A stretch of DNA of 44,339 nt from Pseudoxanthomonas suwonensis J47 (GCF_000513955.1 NZ_AZUZ01000030.1:1-44339); one strand, 5' to 3'; positions 1 through 12,009 are shown, counted from the first letter of the stretch. Program-made: numbers and translations. Notes: generated by a model not told the origin, from the sequence alone.

Positions 1-348
<348 letters not shown>

Positions 349-729
349 TTACCCGTTTGCCACCAGGTTCAGCAGTGCCGCGCCACCCATGGCCTCGAAG
401 ATGGGCGTGGCCGGATGCATGAGCCGCCATGCGATCTGCGCCGCCACGGCCAGCGCCGCGCACAGGATGAGCAGGCCCTTGACCACCGAGACGCGCGCCT
501 TGGCCCGTGTGCTGGCGCCGACCACGGCGAGGCTGAGCGCATACGTCAGGGCATCGCCGAAGTTGTCCAGCCCGCCCGATAGCAACGACGACGAGCCGCT
601 GTACCACGCCGCTCCGACCATCATCGCGAACGTCAGGAAGTTGATCGCCATGACCGTGGTCAGCACCCGGCGCTGCCGGGCCTGCAATACCCGAACCTCG
701 ACCGCCTTGCCGCAACACTGCTCGCCCAT
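349..729 (-). pseudogene. truncated cation diffusion facilitator (CzcD-like)
   Basis: This 126-residue product begins MGEQCCGKAVEVRVLQ and contains the first membrane segments of a CDF-family cation transporter. It keeps the second-helix metal site in LDNFGD (Asp-x3-Asp). It stops right after LLNLVANG, where family members continue for several more helices and a soluble domain. The second metal-site pair and the dimer domain are therefore gone. The stop lies next to an IS3 fragment, so truncation by IS-linked rearrangement is the likely cause. A strong ribosome site, AGGAGGAG, sits between the czcA stop and this ATG. It is the last gene of the czc operon, matching the czcD position in known czc clusters. 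The residual protein is unlikely to transport metal. Confidence 0.8.
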
Positions 730-738
730 CGTCTCCTC

Positions 739-3930
<3,192 letters not shown>

Positions 3931-4899
3931 TCAGTGCTCGTGCTCGGCGGCGGACTTTCCGATGTCCGCCTTGACCAGGAAGCTTTGCTCGACCACCACC
4001 TGCTCGCCGGCGCGCAGGCCCGCCGTCACCTCGACGTGCCGCGCGTCGCGGCGGTCGAGCGTGACCGGGCGTTCCTCGTAGCGGTCGCCTGCGCGCACGT
4101 AGACCACGTCGCGGTTGCCTTCGTCGGTCTGCAGCGCACTCAGCGGCACGACCAGCGCGGCCTCGCTGTGGGCGACCGCGATCCGCGCGCGCACCGCCGA
4201 GCCCGGCCGCCACAGGCCGTCGTCGTTGGCGATGGTGGCGCGGGCGACCGTGCTCTGGCTGGCGGTCGCGGTGCTGGGCAGCACGCGTTCCAGGCGCGTC
4301 TGCGCGTTCGCGCCGTCGCTCAGCCGCGTCACCGTCACCGGCACGCCGGCGGTGATGTGCTGCGCGTCGAAGCCGAACACGTGCAGGTCCACCCACAGCG
4401 AGGACAGGTCGGCCACCTCGAACAGCGGCATGCCTTCGCCCGCGACCGCGCCCACTGCGGCGTTGCGCTCCAGCACCACGCCGGCGATCGGCGAGGTTAC
4501 CGTGTAGTTGGTCAGGCTGAGGTTGCTTTCGATCACCGCGAGCGCCTGGCCCGCGACGACACGGTCGCCGACGTTGGCGGCAAGGCGGCGAATCGGCCCG
4601 GGGAAGCGCGCCGTCACTTTCGCGATGCGCCCTTCCACCGGCGTCAGCAGGCCCTGCACCTCGTGCTCGTCGGCGATGACGCCGGGACCGGCAGGCGCGA
4701 CGCGGATGCCGGAGGCCTCCGCGATGGCGGCCTCGATCACGGTGCCGGCTTCCGCCTCGTCGCCGTGCCCAGTGTCGTGGCCGGATTCGGCGTGCCCGCC
4801 GGCGCTTTCTTCGTGGCTTGGCTCGGTTCCGGCGTTGCCGCCGCAGGCGGCCAGCGGGAGCGCCAGTACGAACAGGAAAATCAGATGACGGGCTTTCAC
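3931..4899 (-). CDS. czcB: metal efflux membrane fusion lipoprotein CzcB
   Basis: This 322-residue periplasmic adaptor links CzcA to the outer-membrane channel. I chose the GTG at 4899 because it gives a clean lipoprotein signal (VKARHLIFLF then LPLAAC, lipidated Cys19), has AAGGAAG six bases upstream, and overlaps the czcC stop as GTGA, implying translational coupling. An upstream in-frame start would add 50 Arg-rich residues without family resemblance. After the signal comes a His/Asp/Glu-rich stretch (HEESAGGHAESGHDTGHGDE), and the protein ends AEHEH; both could bind metal. Lipoyl-like, hairpin and beta-barrel regions follow (GRIAKVTARFPG, SPIAGVVLERNAAVG). It is a short hairpin-type adaptor of the Czc group. 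Confidence 0.9.
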   Translation of the reverse strand: MKARHLIFLFVLALPLAACGGNAGTEPSHEESAGGHAESGHDTGHGDEAEAGTVIEAAIAEASGIRVAPAGPGVIADEHEVQGLLTPVEGRIAKVTARFPGPIRRLAANVGDRVVAGQALAVIESNLSLTNYTVTSPIAGVVLERNAAVGAVAGEGMPLFEVADLSSLWVDLHVFGFDAQHITAGVPVTVTRLSDGANAQTRLERVLPSTATASQSTVARATIANDDGLWRPGSAVRARIAVAHSEAALVVPLSALQTDEGNRDVVYVRAGDRYEERPVTLDRRDARHVEVTAGLRAGEQVVVEQSFLVKADIGKSAAEHEH

Positions 4900-6173
4900 G
4901 GGGAACTTCCTTGCGTGGAAGCGCCCGAACCGGCAATGAAAGACCGGCCGGTGAGCCGCTGGATTTCGATGAGGGCGCGTTGGGCGTCGAGCGCGGCGTC
5001 GAGTTGCTGCCGGTGTGCGGCGGTGTGCTCGGATTGCAGTTGAGCCCATTCGAGGTAGCTGATCGCGCCGCCACGGTAGGCGCGTTCGGCGGCGGACTCG
5101 GCCTTGGCGAGCCGGGGTAGGACGTCGTCGCGCAGGCGCTGGACTTCCAGTTGCGCCAGGCGGTAGCGGCCATGCGCTTCGACCAGCGTCGAATACAGCG
5201 AAATATCCCGGGCCTCGCGCTCGATCCCCAGCATGGCCAGCTCCGCCTCGGCCTCGCGGATCGCGGGCTTGGCACGGCGCGCTGCGCCCAGCGGCATCGA
5301 CAGGCTGCCGACCAACGCGGTGTCGCCGCTGGCTTCGAGCCGGCGTACGCCGAGCTGCCAGTCGAGGTCCGGCTTCGATTCGGAGCGCGCCAGTTGCAAT
5401 CGCGCTTCGCGGATGCGCTGCTCGCCGGCGAACCGGGCGAGTTCGGGTGTGGCGTCGAGCAGCGAGGCCAGGGCTTCAACGTCGTCGATGTCCGGCAACG
5501 CGGTCGGGTCGGTCTCCGCGACGTCGAACGTCGGCGAACGCTCGCCCCACAATGCCGCCAAGTGGTGGCGTGCGGCGCGTTCGTCCTGTTCGCCGCGTGC
5601 GCGTTCAAGTTCGGCGCGTGCGAGCGCTGCCTGTGCGGTCAGCAACACCGACTCGGGGGAAGCGCCGGCCTGCAGACGCTGGCGCGCGGCGGCGACGGTG
5701 CGTTGGCGCTGGGCGATATCGGTGTCGGCGATGGCGCGGCGTTGGCGCGCTGCCGCCACCGCGAGGTAGCGACGCGCGACTTCGGCCAGCAGGTCGAGGC
5801 GGGTCGTTTCGCGTTCGACCGCCAGTGCGTCGATCCGGCTCTGCGCCAGCGTGCGACGTGCATCGAGCTTGCCGCCGCGTTCGATGACCGATGCGAGCGT
5901 CAGGGTCAGCTCGGCGGCGTCGAGGCCACGGGTCTGGCCGTTGCCGAAGGCGTTCTCGACCTGCACGCCCGCGACCAGCGGCGGACGCAGGGCCGCCGCG
6001 TCGAGCCCGGCGGACAGTCCCTCGCGACGGACGCCGTACAGGCGCAGCTCGGGGTGGGTATCGGCGACGCGCGCGAAGGCGTCGTCCAGGGTCAATCTCT
6101 GCGGCGCCTGCGCCGATGCGGAACCGCACCAGGCAAGCGCCAGGGCGACGAACGCCGCCGGGCGCAACCACAT
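4896..6173 (-). CDS. czcC: outer-membrane efflux channel CzcC (TolC family)
   Basis: This 425-residue TolC-family outer-membrane factor completes the Czc tripartite pump. The N-terminus is a typical signal peptide (MWLRPAAFVALALAWCGSAS, cleavage after ASA) followed by QRLTLDDAFARVADTHPEL, the characteristic start of the first OEP repeat. Long Ala/Arg/Glu-rich helical regions fit the alpha-barrel. It is the first large gene of the czc operon. A GGAG lies about ten bases before the ATG, and its stop overlaps the czcB GTG. Metal specificity comes from CzcA rather than from this protein. Confidence 0.9.
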   Translation of the reverse strand: MWLRPAAFVALALAWCGSASAQAPQRLTLDDAFARVADTHPELRLYGVRREGLSAGLDAAALRPPLVAGVQVENAFGNGQTRGLDAAELTLTLASVIERGGKLDARRTLAQSRIDALAVERETTRLDLLAEVARRYLAVAAARQRRAIADTDIAQRQRTVAAARQRLQAGASPESVLLTAQAALARAELERARGEQDERAARHHLAALWGERSPTFDVAETDPTALPDIDDVEALASLLDATPELARFAGEQRIREARLQLARSESKPDLDWQLGVRRLEASGDTALVGSLSMPLGAARRAKPAIREAEAELAMLGIEREARDISLYSTLVEAHGRYRLAQLEVQRLRDDVLPRLAKAESAAERAYRGGAISYLEWAQLQSEHTAAHRQQLDAALDAQRALIEIQRLTGRSFIAGSGASTQGSSP

Positions 6174-6230
6174 GGGGAAATCTCCGAAGAACGAAAGACG
6201 GTCGAATGCCGGCAGCGCCGGCGCGAAGCG

Positions 6231-6590
6231 TCAGACGTAGATCGGAGGACGGGAACTCACCGGGTAGGCCGCCGGTTCGAGTCGACCACGCGGTTCGGGA
6301 AGCGCTTGCGGCGGCATCGGCACATAGGCGGCGAGGCGTGCCATTGTCGGCGCGACCAGCGGCGCGGGCGCACAGCATTCGCCGCAGGCCGCGTTGGCGC
6401 AGCAATCGCCGCCCGCGTCTTGGGTCGCGGAATCCGTGGAGACTTCCTGCTCGGCCGCGACGATCCTGCGGGAATCCTCGATGTCGCAAGCGACGATCGC
6501 CAGCGGGCGCGCCAGTAGGCTGACCACGAGCGCCAGTAACGCGAAAGCGCGCAGTAAGCGTGGCAGGGGATAGCGGCCGCGGGTGGACAT
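6231..6590 (-). CDS. small exported Cys-rich protein, CzcI-like position
   Basis: This is a 119-residue protein if translation starts at MSTRGRYPLPRLLR (6590); an upstream in-frame start at 6698 adds 36 residues without a plausible signal. A hydrophobic export segment (RAFALLALVVSLLARPLAIV) is followed by a mature part with a Cys cluster, DCCANAACGECCAPAP, that could bind metal. It lies just upstream of czcC on the same strand, the position of czcI in known czc operons, where small periplasmic regulators or metal-sensing accessory proteins are found. I could not match it to a family with certainty. The link to CzcI is by position and by its small exported Cys-rich nature. Confidence 0.6.
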   Translation of the reverse strand: MSTRGRYPLPRLLRAFALLALVVSLLARPLAIVACDIEDSRRIVAAEQEVSTDSATQDAGGDCCANAACGECCAPAPLVAPTMARLAAYVPMPPQALPEPRGRLEPAAYPVSSRPPIYV

Positions 6591-6928
6591 GCGCCTAGGG
6601 TAGTCGCAGGAAAAGGGGTTACACAATTTCCCTATGCCTCGACCCCACGGTAGCTGGGCCGAGAATGTCCGGCATGGATCGCGAAGGTGTCTGATCATGT
6701 AGCCGAGTGGCGCCTGGAGATCTTGATATCGGAGGCCATGGCTCGCTCCCCTCTGGCACCGGCCCGGGCGGGCGGGCGCCCATGCTGCGTACGCGGCCCG
6801 TTAAGTGCGAATGAAGGGTGCGGCCGCCATCTGCGGCTGGTTGGGCACGCACCTCCCACCGGTGTCAGCGGCAGGAATTCAGGGTCGGGGCGCGACCCGC
6901 AAGAAATTAGTCGAATAAAAACAAATTG

Positions 6929-6946
6929 TTAAAGTAACTACTTCAA
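6929..6946. promoter_or_regulatory. 8-bp-arm dyad, candidate MerR-type operator facing czc
   Basis: TTAAAGTA-AC-TACTTCAA has eight-base arms with one mismatch and a 2-bp centre, as in many MerR-family operators. On the minus strand it lies between a weak -35 (CTGCAT) and a -10-like TAACAAT about 19 bases apart, the long spacing MerR activators use. It could control the leftward czc operon. The promoter assignment is an inference. Confidence 0.45.
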
Positions 6947-6971
6947 GTTGATGCAGTGGATGCTCAGACCC

Positions 6972-7003
6972 TTGACTCTTGACCAAGGTCCAGGGATCAC
7001 AAT
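6972..7003 (+). promoter_or_regulatory. MerR-type promoter and operator of merR-ATPase operon
   Basis: A -35 TTGACT (6972-6977) and a -10 CACAAT (6998-7003) are separated by 20 bases. The long spacer contains the dyad CTTGACC-AA-GGTCCAG (6978-6993), with six of seven arm positions paired. This is the classic layout in which a MerR regulator untwists an overlong promoter. It lies 27 bases before the merR ATG. Confidence 0.7.
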
Positions 7004-7030
7004 GGGCACCCCATCCTCCCAGGGTGCGCC

Positions 7031-7429
7031 ATGAACATCGGCCAGCTTGCCCGGCAGACCCAGGTCGCCATCGACACCATCCGCTATTACGAGCGCGAGC
7101 AGGTGCTCCCGCCTCCGCGTCGCTCTGCCAACGGCTACCGCGAGTACGGCCCCGACGACGTGCGCCGGCTGCACTTCATCCGCCGCGCCAAGGAGCTGGG
7201 CTTCGGTCTGGACGAGATCCGTGGCCTGCTCGCGCTCAGCGACAACCGCAGCGGCGACATGGCGGCGGTCCGCGCCACCGCGCGCGAGAAGCTGCAGCTG
7301 ATCGAACAGCGCATCGAGGAACTGCAGCGGGTCCGCGACGCGCTGCAGGAACTGGTCGCGGCCTGCCCCGGGCACGGCGCGCTGAGCGAATGCCCGATCA
7401 TGTCCGCCCTGGCCGGAGAGCGCGGATGA
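7031..7429 (+). CDS. MerR-family heavy-metal regulator, CueR-like
   Basis: This 132-residue cytoplasmic regulator has an N-terminal winged helix ([20 protein letters not shown]), a dimerisation helix ([16 protein letters not shown]) and a C-terminal metal-binding loop, [12 protein letters not shown]. Two Cys flank eight residues. The residue before the dimer helix is Ser (NRSGDM), as in the monovalent-ion sensors CueR/GolS, not Cys as in the zinc sensor ZntR. That favours Cu(I)/Ag(I), consistent with the adjacent copper ATPase. The loop is one residue longer than in E. coli CueR. The stop overlaps the ATPase start as ATGA. Its own promoter has the MerR-type 20-bp spacer, so autoregulation is likely. 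Confidence 0.85.
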   Translation: MNIGQLARQTQVAIDTIRYYEREQVLPPPRRSANGYREYGPDDVRRLHFIRRAKELGFGLDEIRGLLALSDNRSGDMAAVRATAREKLQLIEQRIEELQRVRDALQELVAACPGHGALSECPIMSALAGERG

Positions 7430-9840
7430 ACGGCCACGACGCGTCACCCTCCCCTGCCCGCAGCGGCTGCTGCCACCACGGCGCTTCGAAGGCCCACGAA
7501 ACCGTCACGCCGGCATCTGCGGCGACGCCGGCTGCCCCGCATGCAGGGCGCCGCGAGATCGACCCGGTCTGCGGCATGAGCGTGGACCCGGAGCGCACCC
7601 CGCACCACGCCGAGCACGGCGGTCGCACCTGGTACTTCTGCGCGGCGCGCTGCCGCGAACGCTTCCTGGCCGATCCGGCGCGCTACACCGGCGAAAAGCC
7701 GGCCCCTGCGCCGGAACCGGCGCCGGCGGGCACGCTCTACACCTGCCCGATGGATCCGGAGATCGTGCGCGAGGGCCCCGGCACCTGCCCCATCTGTGGC
7801 ATGGCGCTGGAACCGATGATGCCCTCGCTCGACGAAGGCGAGAACCCGGAACGCACCGACTTCCGCCGCCGTTTCATCGTCTCGCTGCCGCTGACCGCGG
7901 CGACCATGCTGCTGGCGATGTGGGGCCACCAGTTGCTGCCCGGCGTCGGCGCCGCGACGCGAAGCTGGATCGAGCTGGTCCTGGCCACGCCGGTGGTGCT
8001 GTGGTGCGGCTGGCCGTTCCTGCAGCGCTGGGCCACCTCGCTGGCCACGCGCAACCCGAACATGTGGACGCTGATCGGCACCGGCGTGCTGGCCGCGTAC
8101 GGCTACAGCATCGCCGCCACATTGTTCCCGGGCTGGTTCCCGGCCGCGTTCCACGAACACGGCCGCGCCGGCGTCTACTTCGAGGCCGCCGCGACCATCG
8201 TCACCCTCACCCTGCTCGGCCAGCTGCTGGAACTGGGCGCACGCTCGCGCACTTCCTCGGCGCTGCGCTCGCTGCTGCAACTCGCGCCGGCCACCGCGCG
8301 TCGCCTGCGCGACGACGGCGACGAGGAAGACGTTCCGGTCGACCAGGTGCAACCGGGCGACCGCCTGCGCGTGCGCCCGGGCGAGAAGGTGCCGGTCGAC
8401 GCGGTGGTGCTGGAAGGCCGCTCGCATGTCGACGAATCCATGCTCAGCGGCGAACCGATGCCGGTGGCCAAGGCGCCGGGCGATGCCGTGGTCGCCGCCA
8501 CCCTCAATGGCAACGGCGCGCTGGTTGTGCGCGCGACGCGCGTCGGCGCGGATACGGTGCTCGCGCGCATCGTGCAGCTGGTGGCGCAAGCACAGCGTTC
8601 GCGCGCGCCGATGCAGAAGCTGGCCGACCGCGTGGCGCGCTGGTTCGTGCTGGGCGTGGTCGTCGTGGCCGTGGCCAGCCTGCTGGCCTGGGGCCTGTTC
8701 GGACCTGACCCGGCCTGGAGCCGCGCCATCCTCAGCGCCGTCTCGGTGCTGATCATCGCCTGCCCCTGCGCGCTGGGCCTGGCCACGCCGATGTCGGTGA
8801 TGGTCGCCACTGGGCGTGCGGCGCGGATGGGCGTGCTGTTCCGCGATGCCGAGGCGCTGGAGCGCCTGCAGCAGGTGGACACGGTAGTGGTCGACAAGAC
8901 CGGCACGCTCACGGAAGGGCGCCCGGCGTTCCGCGAACTCGTCGCCCTCGAGCCGCATACCGGAGAGCGCGTGCTGCAGCTGGCCGCCAGCCTTGAGGCC
9001 GGCAGCGAGCATCCGCTGGCGCTCGCCATCGTCGCCGAGGCACGGCGCCGCGGCATCGCCCTGCTGCCGGTGCAGGAATTCGAGGCGGATACCGGCGCCG
9101 GCGTGCGCGGCCGCGTCGACGGCGCGGGTCTGCTGCTGGGCTCCGCCGCGCTGATGCGCGACGCGGGCGTGGACGTGCAGGCCCTGCTGGCCCGCGCCGA
9201 AATCCTGCGCGGCGAAGGCGCCAGCGTCGTGTTCCTGGCCATCGACGGCGCGCCGGCAGGCCTGCTCGCGGTCGCCGACACGATCAAGGACACCACCGCC
9301 GCGGCGATCGGGCGCCTCCATGCGGCCGGCCTGCGCGTCATCGTCGCCAGCGGCGACGGCGAGGCCACGGTGCGCTGGACCGCCGCGCGACTGGGCATCG
9401 ACGAGGCGCATGGCGAGATGACTCCGGCCGCCAAGGTCGAACTGGTCTCGCGCCTGCAGCGCGAAGGCCGGCGCGTGGCGATGGCCGGCGACGGCATCAA
9501 TGACGCGCCCGCGCTGGCTGCGGCGGACGTGGGCATCGCCATGGGCACCGGCACCGACGTGGCCATGTCAAGCGCGCAGGTGACCCTGGTCCGCGGCGAC
9601 CTGCGCGGCATCGCCGACGCCATCGGCGTATCGCGCGCCTCCGTGCGCAACATGCGCCAGAACCTCGGCTTCGCCCTGCTCTACAACGCGCTCGGCGTGC
9701 CGGTCGCGGCGGGCGTGCTGTACCCGTTCACCGGCATGGTGATGTCGCCGATGCTGGCGGCGCTGGCGATGAGCCTCAGCTCGGTCTCGGTGGTCGGCAA
9801 CGCGTTGCGCCTGCGTTTCGGCAGGACTTCGCAGGATTGA
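7426..9840 (+). CDS. copA: copper-exporting P1B-type ATPase with YHS and HMBD N-terminus
   Basis: This 804-residue inner-membrane ATPase exports Cu(I)/Ag(I) from the cytoplasm. In place of a classical HMA domain, the N-terminus has a Cys/His patch ([11 protein letters not shown]), a YHS domain ([10 protein letters not shown] to WYFCAARC) and a heavy-metal-binding domain (YTCPMDPEI to [10 protein letters not shown]). The core has SGEPMPV of the actuator domain, CPC at 446-448, the phosphorylated Asp490 in [11 protein letters not shown] at 529-530, and GDGINDAPA near 688. LLYNALG and [13 protein letters not shown] in the last two helices fit the Cu+ (P1B-1) group. The ATG at 7426 overlaps the merR stop. 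A long hairpin without a T-run follows the gene. Confidence 0.9.
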   Translation: MNGHDASPSPARSGCCHHGASKAHETVTPASAATPAAPHAGRREIDPVCGMSVDPERTPHHAEHGGRTWYFCAARCRERFLADPARYTGEKPAPAPEPAPAGTLYTCPMDPEIVREGPGTCPICGMALEPMMPSLDEGENPERTDFRRRFIVSLPLTAATMLLAMWGHQLLPGVGAATRSWIELVLATPVVLWCGWPFLQRWATSLATRNPNMWTLIGTGVLAAYGYSIAATLFPGWFPAAFHEHGRAGVYFEAAATIVTLTLLGQLLELGARSRTSSALRSLLQLAPATARRLRDDGDEEDVPVDQVQPGDRLRVRPGEKVPVDAVVLEGRSHVDESMLSGEPMPVAKAPGDAVVAATLNGNGALVVRATRVGADTVLARIVQLVAQAQRSRAPMQKLADRVARWFVLGVVVVAVASLLAWGLFGPDPAWSRAILSAVSVLIIACPCALGLATPMSVMVATGRAARMGVLFRDAEALERLQQVDTVVVDKTGTLTEGRPAFRELVALEPHTGERVLQLAASLEAGSEHPLALAIVAEARRRGIALLPVQEFEADTGAGVRGRVDGAGLLLGSAALMRDAGVDVQALLARAEILRGEGASVVFLAIDGAPAGLLAVADTIKDTTAAAIGRLHAAGLRVIVASGDGEATVRWTAARLGIDEAHGEMTPAAKVELVSRLQREGRRVAMAGDGINDAPALAAADVGIAMGTGTDVAMSSAQVTLVRGDLRGIADAIGVSRASVRNMRQNLGFALLYNALGVPVAAGVLYPFTGMVMSPMLAALAMSLSSVSVVGNALRLRFGRTSQD

Positions 9841-9862
9841 GGGCTTCCCGACCGGTCGCGTT

Positions 9863-9884
9863 GGCCACGCCGGGGGGCGTGGCC
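9863..9884 (+). terminator. hairpin after copper ATPase gene
   Basis: GGCCACGCC-GGGG-GGCGTGGCC is a perfect 9-bp stem 22 bases after the stop. No T-run follows, so it may be a weak terminator or an mRNA 3'-end stabiliser. Confidence 0.5.
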
Positions 9885-9937
9885 GCGCACCACATGCGCG
9901 TGCGATGCATGGGGTGGCTACGGATGCAGCACACGCA

Positions 9938-9973
9938 GAAACACCAGGGGCCGCCTTGCGGCAGCCCCTGGTG
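9938..9973 (-). terminator. intrinsic terminator of tRNA-Glu copy 1
   Basis: On the minus strand, CACCAGGGGCTGCC-GCAA-GGCGGCCCCTGGTG forms a 14-bp stem (one T-G pair) with a GNRA-type GCAA loop, followed by TTTC. It begins 8 bases after the CCA end of the tRNA. Confidence 0.85.
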
Positions 9974-9980
9974 GTGCAGA

Positions 9981-10056
9981 TGGCGTCCCCACGGGGATTC
10001 GAACCCCGGTCGCTACCGTGAAAGGGTAGTGTCCTAGGCCTCTAGACGATGGGGAC
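9981..10056 (-). tRNA. tRNA-Glu (anticodon TTC), copy 1
   Basis: The minus strand starts GTCCCCATCGTCTAGAGG and ends GGGGACGCCA. The anticodon loop CTTTCAC holds TTC on a CTACC/GGTAG stem, with a GTTCGAATC T-arm. CCA is encoded, giving 76 bases in all. It lies 36 bases downstream of tRNA-Ala copy 1 and is probably cotranscribed. It differs from copy 2 at base 27 (C here, T there). Confidence 0.97.
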
Positions 10057-10092
10057 TTGATCGGTCTCAACCCGCGTCGGGAGACGAGGAGT

Positions 10093-10168
<76 letters not shown>

Positions 10169-10186
10169 ACGAAGCTGAGGAGCGAG

Positions 10187-10192
10187 ATTGTA
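10187..10192 (-). promoter_or_regulatory. -10 element of tRNA unit 1
   Basis: The minus strand reads TACAAT, followed by ATCTCGCTCCTCAGCTTCGT-like leader sequence shared almost base for base with unit 2. The -35 is weak (GTTTTC at 17 bases). Confidence 0.6.
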
Positions 10193-10485
10193 TAGGAAGC
10201 CGGGGCCAGGAAAACAGGGGGTAAGCGCGATGTTTTCTTTTTTCACACCACCGCTCTATCCCCGGCGAAGAATCGCATCCGTCATCCAGTCCGGATGAAT
10301 GGCAGCAACGGCAGCCCAGCAGGATGATGGCCGGATGGTCCGGATCAGGAACCGCGCAAGTCGCGGGCGTGGCATCGCCCCACGCGTGAAGCGTCGCCAT
10401 TCGGCAGGCATCATGCGTGACACGAGTGCAGACACGGCAGGCATTCCATCGGGTGCCGGTCGCGGGACCGGGCAAGGCCCGACTC
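10193..10485. other. spacer between the two tRNA units
   Basis: No credible gene is present. The short reading frames here lack family resemblance and ribosome sites. The region contains GTCCGGAT-type short inverted motifs near 10280-10350. It holds the upstream part of the unit 1 promoter and leads into a large hairpin at 10486. Confidence 0.5.
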
Positions 10486-10536
10486 CGGCGCGCGCATCGC
10501 CCGCGAGACCGGTCGAAGCGGGCGATGCGCGCGCCG
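10486..10536. repeat. perfect 19-bp inverted repeat (large hairpin)
   Basis: CGGCGCGCGCATCGCCCGC (10486-10504) is exactly complementary to 10518-10536. The 13-base loop itself holds the palindrome GACCGGTC. It lies 14 bases beyond the terminator of tRNA-Glu copy 2. It could be a back-up terminator, a REP-like element or a transposition scar. Confidence 0.8.
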
Positions 10537-10550
10537 CTCCGCCAGGCGCA

Positions 10551-10586
10551 GAAACACCAAGGGCCGCCTTGCGGCAGCCCTTGGTG
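10551..10586 (-). terminator. intrinsic terminator of tRNA-Glu copy 2
   Basis: On the minus strand, CACCAAGGGCTGCC-GCAA-GGCGGCCCTTGGTG is followed by TTTC. Relative to the copy 1 terminator, one G-C pair has become A-T on both arms, a compensatory change that preserves the stem. Confidence 0.88.
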
Positions 10587-10593
10587 GTGTAGA

Positions 10594-10669
10594 TGGCGTC
10601 CCCACGGGGATTCGAACCCCGGTCGCTACCGTGAAAGGGTAATGTCCTAGGCCTCTAGACGATGGGGAC
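10594..10669 (-). tRNA. tRNA-Glu (anticodon TTC), copy 2
   Basis: It has the same structure as copy 1, with encoded CCA (76 bases). The only difference is T instead of C at the first base of the anticodon stem (position 27), which turns a C-G pair with base 43 into a T-G (U-G) wobble. Anticodon loop CTTTCAC. Confidence 0.97.
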
Positions 10670-10706
10670 TTGGAACTGGCGCAACCCGCGTCGGATGACG
10701 AAGAGT

Positions 10707-10782
<76 letters not shown>

Positions 10783-10800
10783 ACGAAGCTGAGGAGCGAA

Positions 10801-10829
10801 ATTGTATTCAGGCTTTCCGCCCCGCGCAA
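10801..10829 (-). promoter_or_regulatory. promoter of tRNA unit 2
   Basis: The minus strand has TTGCGC (-35) and TACAAT (-10) with a 17-base spacer, placing the start a few bases before tRNA-Ala copy 2. The -10 and downstream leader match unit 1. Confidence 0.7.
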
Positions 10830-10848
10830 GCCTTCCGTGGAAGATTTT

Positions 10849-11610
10849 TCAGGAAGCGGCCCCGGCGTCCGGCGCCTCGGCCAGCGGACGCAGGGCCGGG
10901 TCCAGCGCCACCCGCTCGTCGAACACGAAGCAGCGGCCCTCGTAGCCGAGCCCGCCGACCTGCTCGAAGTAGCCCAGGATCCCGCCATCCAGCTGCAGTA
11001 CGTTGTCCATGCCGTCCTGGCGCATCCACAGCGCCGCCTTCTCGCAGCGGATGCCGCCGGTGCAGAAGCTGACCACGGTAGCGTCGCGCAGCGCCTCGCG
11101 GTGCGGCTCCAAGGCGGCGGGCAGCTCGGTGAAGCGGGAGATCGGCAGGGTCAGCGCGCCTGCGAAGGTGCCGTACTCCACTTCCTGGGCGTTGCGGGTG
11201 TCGAGCAGCACCACCGGCCTGCCCTGGTCGTCGCGGCCGCCCTGCCCCAGCCAGCGGGCCAGGGTTGGCGGGTCCACTGCCGGCGCGCGTTCGCCGGTGG
11301 CCAGCGGCGTGGCCTGCGGGCGGCGGAAGCTGATGATCTCCGGCTTCACCTTGACCCGCAGCCGGCCGAACGGGGCACGGCTGCTGTGGCTGTACTTGGC
11401 CTGCAGGCCTTCCACACCGGGCAGCCCGGCGAGCATCTCCATGAATCCGCGCAGGGGCGCTTCCTCGCCGGCGAGGAATAGATTGAGGCCCTCCGGGGCG
11501 ACCAGGATCGAGCCCTTGAGGTCGGCTGCGGCGGCGGCCTCGCGCAGGGTGCGGGCCAGCTCCGCCGGATCGTCCACGGCGAAGAAGTGGTAAGCGGTAA
11601 CGTTCAGCAT
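10849..11610 (-). CDS. trhO: tRNA uridine(34) hydroxylase TrhO (rhodanese family)
   Basis: This 253-residue cytoplasmic enzyme of the YceA/UPF0176 family performs oxygen-dependent 5-hydroxylation of U34 in certain tRNAs. The start at 11610 (MLNVTAYHFFAVDDP) matches the family N-terminus; nine earlier in-frame residues look spurious. The N-terminal acylphosphatase-like half contains LKGSILVAPEGLN. The rhodanese half has VVLLDTRNAQEVEYGTF and the catalytic-Cys loop SFCTGGIRCEKAA. It lies directly upstream of the tRNA cluster on the same strand. The neighbouring tRNAs have GGC and TTC anticodons, so tRNA-Ala(GGC), with G34, cannot be a substrate. Confidence 0.92.
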   Translation of the reverse strand: MLNVTAYHFFAVDDPAELARTLREAAAAADLKGSILVAPEGLNLFLAGEEAPLRGFMEMLAGLPGVEGLQAKYSHSSRAPFGRLRVKVKPEIISFRRPQATPLATGERAPAVDPPTLARWLGQGGRDDQGRPVVLLDTRNAQEVEYGTFAGALTLPISRFTELPAALEPHREALRDATVVSFCTGGIRCEKAALWMRQDGMDNVLQLDGGILGYFEQVGGLGYEGRCFVFDERVALDPALRPLAEAPDAGAAS

Positions 11611-11655
11611 CCGCCTATTGTAGGCGGCCGCCTCCACCGCCGGCCCCGGACCGGT

Positions 11656-12009
11656 TCAGCGCAGCAGCAGCCAGGGCAGCGCCAGCATCAGCGCGATGAT
11701 GGCGATCATCGCCAGCAGGCGCGGCAGGACGTAGCCGGGGCGTTCGCACAGCAGGTCGAGGAAGCCGGGCTGGCCGTGTTCGCGCAGTTCCTCGCGGACC
11801 CGCTCGCGGCGCGCCTGCTGGTACTCGTCGAGCAGGCGCCGCGCCTCCGCATGGGCCGCCGCGTCGCGCAGCCACAGGCCGCCGGCGGAGATTCCCCAGG
11901 GACCGGGCCGGGTCTCGTACCAGTCCACGCCGTGCCGGGTCAGCAGGGCGCGGACCTCGTCGGCCTCGTCCTCGGGCACGTTGCGCAGGGGGAATAGAAG
12001 CTTCGCCAT
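11656..12009 (-). CDS. DUF6164 family membrane-anchored protein
   Basis: This 117-residue protein of unknown function resembles the DUF6164 family common in Xanthomonadaceae. The start at 12009 gives [20 protein letters not shown], a typical beginning; 11 upstream residues are excluded. The soluble N-terminal part ([20 protein letters not shown]) resembles a small ligand-binding fold. The C-terminus is one membrane helix ([20 protein letters not shown]). It lies 45 bases downstream of trhO on the same strand. No enzymatic residues can be assigned. Confidence 0.75.
   Translation of the reverse strand: MAKLLFPLRNVPEDEADEVRALLTRHGVDWYETRPGPWGISAGGLWLRDAAAHAEARRLLDEYQQARRERVREELREHGQPGFLDLLCERPGYVLPRLLAMIAIIALMLALPWLLLR

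Larger units (their letters stand above)
6591..7030. promoter_or_regulatory. divergent control region between czc operon and merR-ATPase operon
   Basis: No convincing gene lies in these 440 bases. The stretch 6900-6960 is markedly AT-rich against a GC-rich background and holds one dyad (6929-6946). A second dyad sits in the merR promoter (6972-7003). The stretch 6600-6900 has ordinary GC-rich composition and no clear signal. Confidence 0.6.

Noticed and set aside
4900-5049. Longer czcB start upstream of GTG 4899
   Set aside because: The extra 50 residues are Arg-rich, antisense-like within czcC, and would bury the lipoprotein signal.
6619-6852. A 77-codon frame in the metal-operon control region
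   Set aside because: It has no ribosome site and no family resemblance, and it overlaps the region expected to hold promoters.
10299-10592. A 97-codon frame between the tRNA units
   Set aside because: It runs through a perfect hairpin and a tRNA terminator and is Arg/Ala-rich noise.
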